Part shown: positions 41,396 to 50,961 of the stretch, in pieces
How positions within the stretch are numbered: position 1 is the first letter of the stretch
Layout: each line of letters starts with the position of its first letter
DNA from: Deltaproteobacteria bacterium
GTDB lineage: Bacteria > Myxococcota > Myxococcia > Myxococcales > 40CM-4-68-19
Length of the DNA stretch: 64,000 nt
NCBI GenBank assembly: GCA_005879315.1
Contig: VBLC01000040.1
Coordinates: 113,037-177,036, forward strand
Reading direction: 5' to 3'
The notes under the pieces: generated by a model
The model's input: only the letters and a program-made list of their open reading frames with translations
Databases searched by the model: none
Told to the model about the DNA's origin: nothing
Position numbers and translations under genes: made by a program

Positions 41396-44300
41396 GCGCG
41401 ATCTCTTCCCCTTCTTCCTTGGGGTGAGGCCTCCGCCAGCGATCGGCGATGGAATAGAGCGAGGGCACCAGGAAGAGCGTGAAGAAGGTCGAGACGGCCA
41501 GGCCCCCGATCACCGCGCGCGCCAGCGGCAGGTTGGTCTCGCTCCCTTCGCCGATGCCCAGCGCCATGGGGACGAGACCGACGATGGTCGCGATGGTGGT
41601 CATGAGGATCGGCCGCAGCCTCGTCCGGCCCGCGCGCACCGTCGCCTCGACCAGCTCGAGCCCGTCGCGCTCGCGCAGAACGTTGGCGAAGTCGACCAGC
41701 AGCACGCCGTTCGAGACGACGATGCCGACCATCATGATGATGCCCATGAAGCTGTTCACCGAGAGCGTCGTCCCCGTCAGCCAGAGGATGAGGAAGACGC
41801 CGGAAACGCCGAGGGGCACGCTGAACATGATCACCAGCGGGTCGAGCAGCGATCTGAACTGCGAGGCGAGCACCATGTAGACGAGCGCGATGGCCATCAG
41901 CGCCGCGAGCGAGAGGCCGCTGAAGGCGTCGCGCTGCGCCTGCGCCTGGCCGGAGAGGCTGGCGCTGAATCCTTCCGGCGTGCGCACGTCGTGCAGCGCC
42001 CGCTCCACCGCCGCGCTGGCCGCGCCCAGGTCCTTGCCGGGCGCGACGTTGGCGGTGACGTCGATGATCCGCTGCAGATACTTGCGGTTGATCAGCACCG
42101 GGCCGGTCGAGCGCTCCACTTTCGCGATCGAGGCCAGCGCGACCAGCTTGCCGTCGGGCGTGCGCACCGAGACGTCGGAGAGGTCGTCGAGGTGCGAGCG
42201 GTAGGCGTCGGCCATGCGCACGTTGATGTAGTACTCGTTGCCGGTGATTGGGTCGGTGAACTGCGTCGGCGAGATCTGCGTCGATCCGGAGAGGCTGGCG
42301 AGAACGCTCTGCGCCACCTGCTGCTCGGAAAGGCCCAGCCGGCCCGCTTTCTCGCGGTCGACCTTGACGTCCAGCTCGGGATAGTTCTCCTCGCGCGAGA
42401 TCTGCACGTCGGTCAAGAAGGGTCTGCCGTCCTTGTCGGTGAGCGCGCGCATTGCCGCATGGACCTCGCGGGCGAAGGCCGCGCCCTCCGGCAGGTCGTA
42501 GCCGAGCAACTCCACGTCGATGGGCGCGGCCGATCCGAAATTGAGGATGCGCTTCACGATGCCGCCGACGAAGAAGTAGAGCTGCGTCCCGGGCAGCACG
42601 CCCTGGATCTCGCGCCGCAGCCGCTCGGAGGCCTCGACGTCGGAGATGCGGCGGTCGTTCCTGGAAACGAGATTCACCTGCATGGTGCCGGCGTGCGGGC
42701 CGCTGTTGGCGCTGAAGATGGCGGTGCGCCCCAGCGGCAGGCCGCTGTCGGTGATCATGGTGGTGTAGAGCTTCTCCGACCCGAGCGCTTTCTCCACCGC
42801 CTGCTCGAGCTTCATCGCCACTCTCTCGGTGCGCTCGACGCGGGTGCCGATGGGCGTCTTGTAGACCAGGCTGAACTGCGATTCGTCGCTGTCGGGGAAG
42901 AATTCGGTGCCGATCCGCTTGGCGAGGAAGAGCGAGGCGACGAAGAAGGCGAGGATGCCGGCGATGGTGCGCATCCGGTGATGGAGCACCCAGCGGAGCG
43001 CGTTCGCGTAGGCGTCGTCGAGCCGCTCCAGCCTCGCGGTCACCCAGCGGGCGAAGCGCCCTTCTCCCTCGCCGTGCCGGAGCACCATCAGGCAGAGCAA
43101 CGGCGTCACCGTGCGGGAGACGAAGAAGCTCATGATCAAGGCGAAGCTGATGGTGAGCGCGAGGGGCAGGAAGAGGTTGCGGGCGATCCCGAAGAGGAAC
43201 AGCACCGGGAAGAAGACGACGATGGTGGTGATGGTCGAGACGAGGATCGGCATCGCCACTTCCTGCGCCGCGGCCAGCACCGCCTGCCGCCGGCCCTGCC
43301 CGAGCGCAAGATGGCGGTGGATGTTTTCCAGCTCGACGATCGAGTCGTCGACCAGCCGGCCCACGCCGAGCGCAAGTCCGCCGAGCGTGAAGACGTTGAG
43401 GGTCTGCCCGGTGAAGAAGAGCAGCACGAAGGTGGCGACGATGCTCAAGGGAATGGCGACGCCGACGATGGCGGTGGCGCGCAGGCTGACGAGGAAGATG
43501 AGGATGACGAGCACGGCGAGGAGGCCGCCCTGCACCGCCTCGTGCTCGAGCGCCTTGACCGCCGAGCGGATGTAGCTCGACTGATCGAAGGAGATGGCCA
43601 GCTTGACGGTGGCCGGCACGCCGCGCAGCCGCGGCAGGGCGGCGCGGACCGCATCGACCACCTTGATGCTGTTCGCGCCTGGCTGCTTGAGCACGCGCAG
43701 GTAGACGCCGCGCTCGCCGTTGATGCGCACGATCTCGCTCTGATCGGCGGTCGAGTCGCTGACGTGGGCGACGTCCCCGACGCGCACCGGCGGCGCGATC
43801 CGGTTGTTGATCGCCGTCGCGGGTCGCACCACCACGTCGCTCACCGGCTTGGCCTTTTCGAACTGGGTGTTGGCGAAGACGTTGTAGTCGCGATCGCCGA
43901 CCTTGATGTTGCCGCTCGGCATGAGGAGATTGCTGGCGCCGACGGCGCGGACGACGTCGAGGACGGCGAGCCCGCGCGCGCGCAGCGCCTCGCGCTGCAC
44001 CTCGACCTCGATCTCGCGGATCTTGCCGCCGCCCACGGTGGCGCTGGCCACGCCGGGGATGCGCTCCAGCTGCGGCTCGATGGTGTTCAAGGCGAGATCG
44101 TACAGCTGCCGCTCGTCCAGCTCGGTCGAGCCGACCGCCACCTGCACCACCGGGATGTTGGTGATGTCGAACTTGATGTTGAAGGGCTGCGAGATGCCGG
44201 GCGGCAGGTTGCTCATGATCTGCGCGACCCGCTGCGAGACCTCGAACTGGGCATTGTCGAGATTGGTTCCGTACTGGAACCAGACCGAGACCACCGAGAC

Positions 44301-44561
44301 GCCCTGCTTGGAGACGCTCTCGACGCGATCGACGCCGGGCGTGGCCGCCACCGCGCGCTCGATGGGCATGGTGACCGACTTCTCGATGTCCACCGGGCCG
44401 GCGCCGGTATAGAAGACCGCGACCCGCACCAAGGGAATGGTGATGTCGGGGAAGAGATCGACGCTCAGGTTCGAGAGCGAGACGAAGCCCAGCGCGAGCG
44501 TCATCAGCGACATCATCAGGATCAGGACGGGATTGCGCAGCGCGAGGCGCGTGAGCCACAT
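41382..44561 (-). CDS. RND multidrug efflux transporter (HAE1 type)
   Basis: A 1059-residue inner-membrane proton-driven pump with 12 transmembrane helices and two large periplasmic loops. RND marks include the paired proton-relay aspartates in GRLVDDSIVELENIHRHL and, in the C-terminal half, GIIMMVGIVVSNGVLLVDFA and RTRLRPILMTTIATI. The ATG at 44561 lies 3 nt from the adaptor gene's stop. The missing charged residues of metal pumps and the paired Asp place it with hydrophobe/amphiphile exporters. The substrate is unknown. Confidence 0.93.
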   Translation of the reverse strand: MWLTRLALRNPVLILMMSLMTLALGFVSLSNLSVDLFPDITIPLVRVAVFYTGAGPVDIEKSVTMPIERAVAATPGVDRVESVSKQGVSVVSVWFQYGTNLDNAQFEVSQRVAQIMSNLPPGISQPFNIKFDITNIPVVQVAVGSTELDERQLYDLALNTIEPQLERIPGVASATVGGGKIREIEVEVQREALRARGLAVLDVVRAVGASNLLMPSGNIKVGDRDYNVFANTQFEKAKPVSDVVVRPATAINNRIAPPVRVGDVAHVSDSTADQSEIVRINGERGVYLRVLKQPGANSIKVVDAVRAALPRLRGVPATVKLAISFDQSSYIRSAVKALEHEAVQGGLLAVLVILIFLVSLRATAIVGVAIPLSIVATFVLLFFTGQTLNVFTLGGLALGVGRLVDDSIVELENIHRHLALGQGRRQAVLAAAQEVAMPILVSTITTIVVFFPVLFLFGIARNLFLPLALTISFALIMSFFVSRTVTPLLCLMVLRHGEGEGRFARWVTARLERLDDAYANALRWVLHHRMRTIAGILAFFVASLFLAKRIGTEFFPDSDESQFSLVYKTPIGTRVERTERVAMKLEQAVEKALGSEKLYTTMITDSGLPLGRTAIFSANSGPHAGTMQVNLVSRNDRRISDVEASERLRREIQGVLPGTQLYFFVGGIVKRILNFGSAAPIDVELLGYDLPEGAAFAREVHAAMRALTDKDGRPFLTDVQISREENYPELDVKVDREKAGRLGLSEQQVAQSVLASLSGSTQISPTQFTDPITGNEYYINVRMADAYRSHLDDLSDVSVRTPDGKLVALASIAKVERSTGPVLINRKYLQRIIDVTANVAPGKDLGAASAAVERALHDVRTPEGFSASLSGQAQAQRDAFSGLSLAALMAIALVYMVLASQFRSLLDPLVIMFSVPLGVSGVFLILWLTGTTLSVNSFMGIIMMVGIVVSNGVLLVDFANVLRERDGLELVEATVRAGRTRLRPILMTTIATIVGLVPMALGIGEGSETNLPLARAVIGGLAVSTFFTLFLVPSLYSIADRWRRPHPKEEGEEIAHAPA

Positions 44562-44564
44562 GGC

Positions 44565-45695
44565 TTACTCCCTGGGCAGCGCAGGCTTGCGCACTTCGGA
44601 GGCGGCCGCGCCTCCGTAGGGATCGACGTTGCGCGCGGCCCGGATCTGCGAACCGTCGGCGAGGCCCTCCAGACCGGCGGTGACGACCTCCTCCTCGGAC
44701 TGCAGGCCGGAGAGGACCTCCAGCCAGTCCTCGCCGTCGACGCCCAGCTTCACTTCCCGCCGCTGCACCTTGTCGCCTTGCAGCGCGTAGACGAAGTTGC
44801 GACCGTTGCTCATCTGCACGGCGCCGACCGGGACGGTGAGCGCGCCCGGGTGCACGCCGGTGACGATCGAAGCGCGGCCGTACATGCCGGCGCGAAGCTC
44901 GCCGCGGCGGTTGTCGAGCTGCACTTCCGCCTCGAGCGTGCGCGTGGCCGGATCGAGAGCGGGCGCGAGCCGCACCACATTTCCGTCCCAGCGCCGGCCG
45001 GGCATGGAGTCGAGCTCGATGTGCGCGATCTGGCCGAGCTTGAGCCGCTGCACCTCGCCTTCGTTGACGCTGACGAAGAGGCGGAGCACGTCCACTTGAT
45101 CGACGGTGAGGATGGCGCCGGTGTTGGTTCCCGGCCCGACCAGCGCGCCGGGATCGAGGCGGCGCGCGGAGACCACGCCGTCGAGCGGCGAGGTGATGCG
45201 CGTCTCGCCCAGCTTCACCGCCAGCCCGCCGACCTGCGAGCCCGCGGCGGCCGCGGCGGCTTCGGCGGCGGCGAGCGCGGTCTCCGCCTGCTGCAGCTCC
45301 TGCCGGGAGATGCGGCCGCTGGGAGCGAGCGCCACGGCCCGGTCGCGGTTGGCGCGCGCCAGCGCGACCGCGGCCTGCGCCTGCGCCGCGGCGCTGCGGG
45401 CGGCGGCCAGTTGATCGGGCAGATCGCTCGGCCGGACCAGCGCCAGCAGCTGACCTTTGCGCACGCGGTCGCCGCGGTCGACCAGCACCGCGTCGAGATA
45501 TCCGACGCTCTTGACGCCGACTTCGGCCTGCAGCAGGGGGCGCAGATCGACCGGCGCGCGCACACTCTCTTCGACGTCGCGGACGGTCACCTTCGCCACC
45601 GCCACCAGCGGCGCCGGCCGGGTGCGCACGGCCTCGCCCCCTCCTTTGCTGCAGGCGGCGGCAAGGCAGAGAAGTGCCAGGAGGGCGTGGCGCAC
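44565..45695 (-). CDS. Periplasmic adaptor (membrane fusion protein) of the RND pump
   Basis: A 376-residue lipoprotein adaptor linking pump and outer-membrane channel. The GTG at 45695 starts a lipoprotein signal (VRHALLALLCLAAACSKGG). The biotinyl-lipoyl and hairpin domains follow (VGYLDAVLVDRGDRVRKGQ, SGRISRQELQQAETALAAAE, ITSPLDGVVSARRL), then beta-barrel and membrane-proximal domains (LRAGMYGRASIV). It is first in the operon and divergent from the MarR gene, with two inverted repeats in between. Confidence 0.9.
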   Translation of the reverse strand: MRHALLALLCLAAACSKGGGEAVRTRPAPLVAVAKVTVRDVEESVRAPVDLRPLLQAEVGVKSVGYLDAVLVDRGDRVRKGQLLALVRPSDLPDQLAAARSAAAQAQAAVALARANRDRAVALAPSGRISRQELQQAETALAAAEAAAAAAGSQVGGLAVKLGETRITSPLDGVVSARRLDPGALVGPGTNTGAILTVDQVDVLRLFVSVNEGEVQRLKLGQIAHIELDSMPGRRWDGNVVRLAPALDPATRTLEAEVQLDNRRGELRAGMYGRASIVTGVHPGALTVPVGAVQMSNGRNFVYALQGDKVQRREVKLGVDGEDWLEVLSGLQSEEEVVTAGLEGLADGSQIRAARNVDPYGGAAASEVRKPALPRE

Positions 45696-45718
45696 GGGCG
45701 GCGTTGTACGCGATGGCC

Positions 45719-45747
45719 GTTGCGCGTGCAACCATTGCGTTTGCAAT
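45719..45747. promoter_or_regulatory. Twin inverted repeats, probable MarR operators
   Basis: Two perfect inverted repeats in the 79-bp gap between the divergent MarR gene and efflux operon: GTTGC-GCGT-GCAAC (45719-45732) and ATTGC-GTTT-GCAAT (45734-45747). Their centres are 15 bp apart and share RTTGCGYKTGCAAY. A further half-site ATTGCG lies at about 45749. Such TTGC-N4-GCAA palindromes are typical MarR-family targets. Confidence 0.65.
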
Positions 45748-45774
45748 CATTGCGGACTAAGGTCCCCGCCCGCC

Positions 45775-46206
45775 ATGGCCGCCCGACCTGATCCCACCCT
45801 CACCGAGGAGATCGGCAGGGGCATCCACCGCGTGCGCCGCCTCATCTTGCAGGAGGCGAGCCGCCGTCTGGAAGAGAGAGGCGAGTCGCTCTTCATCTGG
45901 CAGATCCTCAATTTCCTCGACCGCTGCGGCCCGCAGATGCAGAGCGAGCTGGCCGAGGGCACCGGCCAGCACCCGACCGGCCTGTCGCGGCTGCTCGAGG
46001 AGATGGAGCGCGAGGGGCTCGTGCAGCGGGCCCGCGATTCGCGCGACCGCCGCAAGGTCCGCGTCGAGCCCACCGCCACCGGCCGCCGCCGCCTGCGCGC
46101 GGGCAGGCCCTCGGTCCACTCCGCCGTCGAGCAGGTGCTGGAGCCGCTGGGGATGGGCGAGCGGCGCACGCTCCGTGATCTTCTCCAGCGCCTGCTCGAC
46201 GTCTGA
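45775..46206 (+). CDS. MarR-family transcriptional regulator
   Basis: A 143-residue dimeric winged-helix regulator. The core is AELAEGTGQHPTGLSRLLEE-like: MQSELAEGTGQHPTGLSRLL (recognition helix) and EREGLVQRARDSRDRRKVRV, whose DxRxxR wing is diagnostic of MarR proteins. The ATG at 45775 follows the twin palindromes by 27 bp. The divergent layout with the RND operon suggests that it represses both and is released by pump substrates. The macA-like adaptor gene starts 74 nt downstream on the same strand. Confidence 0.9.
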   Translation: MAARPDPTLTEEIGRGIHRVRRLILQEASRRLEERGESLFIWQILNFLDRCGPQMQSELAEGTGQHPTGLSRLLEEMEREGLVQRARDSRDRRKVRVEPTATGRRRLRAGRPSVHSAVEQVLEPLGMGERRTLRDLLQRLLDV

Positions 46207-46240
46207 ATGTTGCATCCGTGTTTCGGGCGGCGCCCTTCGA

Positions 46241-46269
46241 TTGACGGCGCGAACGGAGCCTCGTTACGG
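46241..46269 (+). promoter_or_regulatory. Weak promoter candidate for the MacAB-like genes
   Basis: A TTGACG -35 (46241-46246) and a poor TTACGG -10 (46264-46269) at 17-bp spacing, just 10 nt before the adaptor ATG at 46280. The -10 is far from consensus, so this is tentative. Confidence 0.25.
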
Positions 46270-46279
46270 TTTCGTCCGC

Positions 46280-47491
46280 ATGCGCAGACTCCTGCTCTTC
46301 CTCGCGGTCGCCGCCTGCAGTCGCGGCGGTGCCGTGAACTACCGCACCGAGGCCATCACCCGCGGCCCGGTGAGCGAGATCGTCAACGCCACCGGCGACG
46401 TCTCCGCCATCGTCACCGTCAACGTCGGCTCGCAGGTCTCCGGCATCATCGACAAGCTCTCCGTCGACTTCAACAGCCTGGTGAAGAAAGGGCAGCTGCT
46501 CGCCACGCTCGACCCGCGGCTCTTCCAGGCGACGCTGGAGAGGGCCGATGCGGGCCTCGCCTCGGCCAAGGCCAACGTGGAGAAGGCGCAGGCCGCTTTC
46601 GCCGATTCCGAGCGCATCGCCAAGCGCGAGCAGGATCTGCGCCAGCAGGGACTCGTCTCGCAGGCAGAGCTCGACACCGCCCTCGCCACTCGCGACTCCA
46701 ATGCCGCCGCGCTCAGCGGTGCCAAGGCGGCGGTGCTGCAGGCCAAGGCCGACCGCGATCTCGCCGCCACCAATCTCGCCTTCACCCGCATCACCAGCCC
46801 GATCGACGGCATCGTCGTCTCGCGCAACGTCGACGTCGGGCAGACGGTGGCGGCGGCGTTCCAGGCGCCCACGCTCTTTCTCATCGCCAACGACCTGACC
46901 AAGATGCAGATCCTCGCCAACATCGACGAGGCCGACGTGGGCAAGGTGCGCGAGGGCCTCGAGGCGCGCTTCACGGTCGACGCCTATCCAGGCGAGGTCT
47001 TCAGCGGAAAGATCCGCGAAGTGCGCCAGGCGCCGACCACCATCCAGAACGTCGTCACCTACGCGGCGGTCATCGACGCGCCGAATCCCGAGCGCAAGCT
47101 GCGCCAGGGGATGACGGCCTCGGTGCAGATCACCGCCGCGCACAAGGACGACGTCCTGCGCGTCGCCAACGCGGCGTTGCGCTGGAAGCCGGAAGACGGC
47201 GGCGCGCCGGAAGCTGCGCCGGCAGGGCCGCAGCGGCCGGCGGCGATGGCCCGCGCTGCATCGCCGGCAGCGCGCGGGGGGCGCGAGGGGGGACCGCAGC
47301 AGGGCGGCGGCCGGGTGGCGCGCGTCTACAAGAGTGAAAACGGCAAGCTGGTCGGCATGCAGATCCGCGTCGGGCTTTCCGACGGCCAGCGCACTGAAGT
47401 GCTCGAAGGTTTGTCGGAGGGCGACCGCGTGATCGTCGGCGGCGCCGACACCGGCAGCCAGCCGCAGCGACCGCGACGTGGACCCTTCTAG
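46280..47491 (+). CDS. MacA-like periplasmic adaptor lipoprotein
   Basis: A 403-residue membrane fusion protein of the MacA type, partner of the ABC proteins encoded next. The signal ends in LFLAVAACSRGG (lipobox Cys). The family pattern VNATGDVSAIVTVNVGSQVS is followed by a long coiled-coil hairpin (LASAKANVEKAQAAFADSER), the lipoyl half FTRITSPIDGIVVSRNVD and barrel segments. A low-complexity Ala/Gly/Arg insert is present at about residues 305-345. The ATG at 46280 is the first in frame with the signal. It overlaps the ATPase gene by 14 nt. Confidence 0.9.
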   Translation: MRRLLLFLAVAACSRGGAVNYRTEAITRGPVSEIVNATGDVSAIVTVNVGSQVSGIIDKLSVDFNSLVKKGQLLATLDPRLFQATLERADAGLASAKANVEKAQAAFADSERIAKREQDLRQQGLVSQAELDTALATRDSNAAALSGAKAAVLQAKADRDLAATNLAFTRITSPIDGIVVSRNVDVGQTVAAAFQAPTLFLIANDLTKMQILANIDEADVGKVREGLEARFTVDAYPGEVFSGKIREVRQAPTTIQNVVTYAAVIDAPNPERKLRQGMTASVQITAAHKDDVLRVANAALRWKPEDGGAPEAAPAGPQRPAAMARAASPAARGGREGGPQQGGGRVARVYKSENGKLVGMQIRVGLSDGQRTEVLEGLSEGDRVIVGGADTGSQPQRPRRGPF

Positions 47492-48230
47492 CAACAGCGG
47501 CGCGCCCGTCGTCGAGACGAGAGACCTCGTCAAGATCTACCGGATGGGCGACGTCGAAGTGCAGGCGCTGGGCGGCGTCTCGCTCACCATCCAGGGGGGC
47601 GAATTCGCGGCGGTGATGGGCGCCTCCGGCTCGGGCAAGAGCACCTTCATGAACCTGGTGGGTTGCCTCGACAAGCCGACGCGCGGCAGCTACCTGCTCA
47701 ACGGCCAGGACGTGGGAGGCCTCTCGCGCGATCAGCTGGCCCGCGTGCGCGGACGCCAGATCGGATTCGTCTTCCAGGGATTCAACCTGCTGCCGCGCAC
47801 CAACGCACTCGAGAACGTGGAGCTGCCGATGCTCTACCAGGGCATCGCCGCGCGCGATCGCCACCAGCGGGCCGCCGAGGCGCTCGAGCGCGTGGGACTC
47901 GGCGACCGGCTCCATCACACCCCGGCGCAGCTCTCCGGCGGCCAGCAGCAGCGGGTGGCCATCGCGCGCGCGCTCGTCAATCGCCCGACCCTGCTGCTTG
48001 CCGACGAGCCGACCGGCAACCTCGACTCGCGCACCAGCGTGGAGGTGATGGGCATCTTCCAGGAGCTCAACGAGCAGGGCCTGACCGTGCTCTTGGTGAC
48101 GCACGAGGCGGACATCGCCGACCACGCCAAGCGGATCGTCGTCTTCAAGGACGGACTCTTGCTCGAGGATCGTCCGGTGACGCGCCGGCGCCTCTCGCGC
48201 GAAGAGCTCGTCGAGGAGGCGAGGGCATGA
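47478..48230 (+). CDS. ABC transporter ATPase (LolD/MacB-type)
   Basis: A 250-residue cytoplasmic ATPase. Walker A is [13 protein letters not shown], the Q-loop is [10 protein letters not shown], the signature is [15 protein letters not shown], Walker B is [12 protein letters not shown] and the H-loop His is in LLVTHEADI. The sequence resembles the LolD/MacB/FtsE branch. The GTG at 47478 lies within the end of the adaptor gene; the stop overlaps the permease ATG (ATGA). Together the three genes form a MacAB-like mechanotransmission system with a separate ATPase subunit. Confidence 0.93.
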   Translation: MDPSSNSGAPVVETRDLVKIYRMGDVEVQALGGVSLTIQGGEFAAVMGASGSGKSTFMNLVGCLDKPTRGSYLLNGQDVGGLSRDQLARVRGRQIGFVFQGFNLLPRTNALENVELPMLYQGIAARDRHQRAAEALERVGLGDRLHHTPAQLSGGQQQRVAIARALVNRPTLLLADEPTGNLDSRTSVEVMGIFQELNEQGLTVLLVTHEADIADHAKRIVVFKDGLLLEDRPVTRRRLSREELVEEARA

Positions 48231-49456
48231 ACCTGCTCGCCTCGCTGCGGACGGCCCTGCGCGCGCTGCGCAAGAACAAGCTGCGCTCGCTGCTCGCCAT
48301 GCTCGGCATCGTCATCGCCGTCGGCGCGGTGGTGGCGACGGTCGCCATCGGCCAGGGCGCGCAGGCGAAAGTGGCGGCGCAGATGGCGTCTTTGGGATCG
48401 AATCTCCTGATGATCGTCCCCGGATCGATCGCCGCGCACGGCGTCGCGACCGGCGCGGGCGCCACCCAGAACCTCAACCGCGAGGACTTGACCGCCATCG
48501 AGCGCGAGCTGACCACCTCGGTGGCGGCGATCGCGCCCATCAACCGCACCGGCGCGCAAGTGGTCTACGGCGACCAGAACTGGTTCACGCAAGTGCAGGG
48601 CACCACGGCGGCGTATCTGCAAGTCAGGGGCTGGGCGCTCGCGCAGGGCGAGCCCTTCGGCCGCGAGGAGGACGCCGCCGCCGCCAAGGTCTGCATCCTC
48701 GGCAAGACGGTCGTGGACAAGCTCTTCCCCGACGAGGAGCACGTGCTCGGCGAGCAGATCCGCGTCAAGCACGTGCCCTGCAAGGTGATCGGCGTCCTGG
48801 CCGCGAAAGGGCAGAGCTCGTGGGGCCAGGATCAGGACGACGTCATCCTCATGCCCTGGTCGACGGTGGTGCGCCGTCTCGTCGGCACGCAGTCCGACGC
48901 GGTGAGCACGATGATGGTCTCGGCCCGCTCGCCGGAGGCGGTCGACGACGCGCAGCGCGAGATCACCTCGCTGTTGCGGCAGCGCCATCACCTGAGCGAA
49001 ACCGCCGAGCCCGATTTCCAGATCCGCAACCTGGCCGAGATGCAGAACGCGGCCAAGGAGAACACCAACACCATCGCCATCCTGCTCGGCTCGGTGGCGC
49101 TCATCTCCCTCATCGTCGGCGCCATCGGGATCGCAAACGTCATGCTCGTCTCGGTAACCGAGCGCACCCGCGAGATCGGCATCCGCATGGCGGTGGGCGC
49201 CCGCGGCCGCGACGTGCTCTTCCAGTTCCTCACCGAGGCGGTGGTGCTCGCCAGCGTGGGAGGCGTGATCGGGCTCTTGCTCGGCGCCGGCATCTCCAGA
49301 TGGATGGCGAGCCGCTTCGACTGGCCGACGCTGCTTTCGCCGCCGGTGATGGCCGCCACCATGCTGCTGGCCGGCTTCGCCGGAGTCGTGGCTGGCTTCT
49401 ATCCGGCGCTGCGCGCCTCCCGGCTCGATCCCATCGAGGCGCTGCGCTTCGAATGA
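48227..49456 (+). CDS. MacB/FtsX-type ABC permease
   Basis: A 409-residue inner-membrane permease. It has one N-terminal helix ([19 protein letters not shown]), a large periplasmic MacB-like domain (about residues 45-270) and three C-terminal helices ending in [18 protein letters not shown], the family's characteristic tail. The conserved loop [19 protein letters not shown] is the coupling-helix region that contacts the ATPase. Export of an antibiotic, peptide or lipoprotein is typical for such systems. No TolC gene is attached here; the OMF of the neighbouring operon could serve. Confidence 0.92.
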   Translation: MNLLASLRTALRALRKNKLRSLLAMLGIVIAVGAVVATVAIGQGAQAKVAAQMASLGSNLLMIVPGSIAAHGVATGAGATQNLNREDLTAIERELTTSVAAIAPINRTGAQVVYGDQNWFTQVQGTTAAYLQVRGWALAQGEPFGREEDAAAAKVCILGKTVVDKLFPDEEHVLGEQIRVKHVPCKVIGVLAAKGQSSWGQDQDDVILMPWSTVVRRLVGTQSDAVSTMMVSARSPEAVDDAQREITSLLRQRHHLSETAEPDFQIRNLAEMQNAAKENTNTIAILLGSVALISLIVGAIGIANVMLVSVTERTREIGIRMAVGARGRDVLFQFLTEAVVLASVGGVIGLLLGAGISRWMASRFDWPTLLSPPVMAATMLLAGFAGVVAGFYPALRASRLDPIEALRFE

Positions 49457-49525
49457 GCCAGCGGCGAGCCGCTCGGCCGATCGCACGCTGCCGCGCCACA
49501 CCGCGATGGCGACTTTCCTGCCATC

Positions 49526-50551
49526 ATGAAACGCAACCTCTCCTTGCTGGCGGCCGGCCTGGGAATCTGGTGCGGCCTGCGACGCGCGTTGGCGCGCGGA
49601 TTCTTCGCCCGGAAGGTGGTGTTCATCACCGGCGGATCGCGCGGCCTCGGGCTCGTCCTGGCGCGGCAGCTCGTCCGTCGCGGCGCTCGCCTGGCCATCT
49701 GCGCGCGCGACGGCGCCGAGTTGGAGCGCGCCCGCGCCGAGCTGTCGAAGGGCCGCGCGGAGGTGATGGCCATCGTCGCGGACGTGAGCGACCCGGTGCA
49801 GGCTTCGACCGCGGTGGATCAGACCCTGCGCCGCTACGGCCGGCTGGATGTGGTCATCAACAACGCCGGCATCATCCAGGTGGCGCCGCTCTCCTCGATG
49901 GGGCCGCAGGATTTTCGCGAAGCCATGGAGGTGAACTACTTCGGACCGGTGCACGTATCGCTGGCCGCGCTGCCGTACCTGCGCAAGCGCCGGGGGCGCA
50001 TCGTCAACATCACTTCCATCGGCGCCGCGGTCCCCGTCCCGCATCTGCTGCCCTATACGGCCTCGAAATCTGCCTTCGCCGGATTCTCGCAGGGCCTCGC
50101 CGCCGAGCTGGCGCGCGAAGGCATCTGCGTGACCACGGTCCTGCCCGGCCTGATGCGCACCGGATCGTTCGTGAAAGCGCTCTTCAAGGGGCAGCGCGAG
50201 AAGGAGGTCGCCTGGTTCGCGGTCGGGGCCTCGCTGCCCGGCGTTTCATTGGCTGCCGAGCGCGCAGCGCGCCGGATCCTGCTCGCCTGCGCGCTAGGCG
50301 AAGGGTACGTGACCGTCGGCCTGCCGGCAAAGGCGCTGCGCCTCTTTCATGCGCTCGCGCCGGGCCTCGCGTTGCGCGTCCTCCAGCTCGTGAATCTCCT
50401 CTTGCCCGGGCCGGGAGGCGCCGGACCCGAAGAGGAAGCGGAGCCGGGCTGGCTGCACCGCTCCGGCGCTTCGAAGGGAATCCTCACTCGCCTGGGAGAC
50501 AGGGCCGCGCGCCGCAACCGCGAAGTCCCTTGGGCGCCGCCGGCGAAGTGA
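49526..50551 (+). CDS. Short-chain dehydrogenase/reductase
   Basis: A 341-residue NAD(P)-dependent oxidoreductase. The Rossmann motif is [15 protein letters not shown], then DVVINNAGI, the catalytic Ser in ITSIGAA and Tyr-x-x-x-Lys in [10 protein letters not shown]. It has an extra N-terminal hydrophobic segment ([20 protein letters not shown]), so it may be membrane-associated. A C-terminal extension of about 100 residues is rich in Leu, Arg and Pro. The substrate is unknown. A DUF1360-like gene starts 4 nt downstream. Confidence 0.88.
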   Translation: MKRNLSLLAAGLGIWCGLRRALARGFFARKVVFITGGSRGLGLVLARQLVRRGARLAICARDGAELERARAELSKGRAEVMAIVADVSDPVQASTAVDQTLRRYGRLDVVINNAGIIQVAPLSSMGPQDFREAMEVNYFGPVHVSLAALPYLRKRRGRIVNITSIGAAVPVPHLLPYTASKSAFAGFSQGLAAELAREGICVTTVLPGLMRTGSFVKALFKGQREKEVAWFAVGASLPGVSLAAERAARRILLACALGEGYVTVGLPAKALRLFHALAPGLALRVLQLVNLLLPGPGGAGPEEEAEPGWLHRSGASKGILTRLGDRAARRNREVPWAPPAK

Positions 50552-50555
50552 CTCG

Positions 50556-50951
50556 ATGGACGTCCCGCTCCTCAAGATCCTGCTCGTCTCGGCCGTGGTG
50601 ATGGGCATCTCCCATACCCTCGCCAGGGAAAAGATGTTCGAGCGGCTGCGCAACGCGCTGGGCGGAATGGAGACCTGGCGCGGATATCTCGTCTCCTGTG
50701 CCTATTGCGCTTCCCACTGGCTCGCCTTCCTCATCGTGCCGCTCACCGGCGCCTACGGAATCCACGTCGCCCCTCGCTGGCCGGTGATCTCGCCGGTCCT
50801 CGACTGGTTCCTCTCCTCCATCCTGGTGACGGTCGTCGCGGCCATCCTCCGCGTCGGCTTCTATCTGGTCGACGAGGAGCAGCGGCTGACGAAGACGAGA
50901 AAGAAGGTTACGCAGGCCGAAGCGGAGCTGCGCGAACGGGAGCTGCAGTAA
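50556..50951 (+). CDS. DUF1360-like membrane protein
   Basis: A 131-residue inner-membrane protein with an N-terminal helix, a CxxC-like SCAYCASHWLAF segment and two further helices (LTGAYGIHVAP region and SSILVTVVAAILRVGFYL), then a charged coiled-coil tail (TKTRKKVTQAEAELRERE). The CxYCxSxW word is the mark of the DUF1360 family, whose function is unknown. The start is 4 nt from the SDR stop. Confidence 0.72.
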   Translation: MDVPLLKILLVSAVVMGISHTLAREKMFERLRNALGGMETWRGYLVSCAYCASHWLAFLIVPLTGAYGIHVAPRWPVISPVLDWFLSSILVTVVAAILRVGFYLVDEEQRLTKTRKKVTQAEAELRERELQ

Positions 50952-50961
50952 GCTCTCGCGA

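Noticed and set aside
41109..45791. A 1560-codon open frame on the plus strand opposite the RND efflux operon
   Set aside because: It is antisense to three clear genes. Its translation is Arg/His/Asp/Val-rich without domains, a by-product of GC-rich third positions in the real genes.
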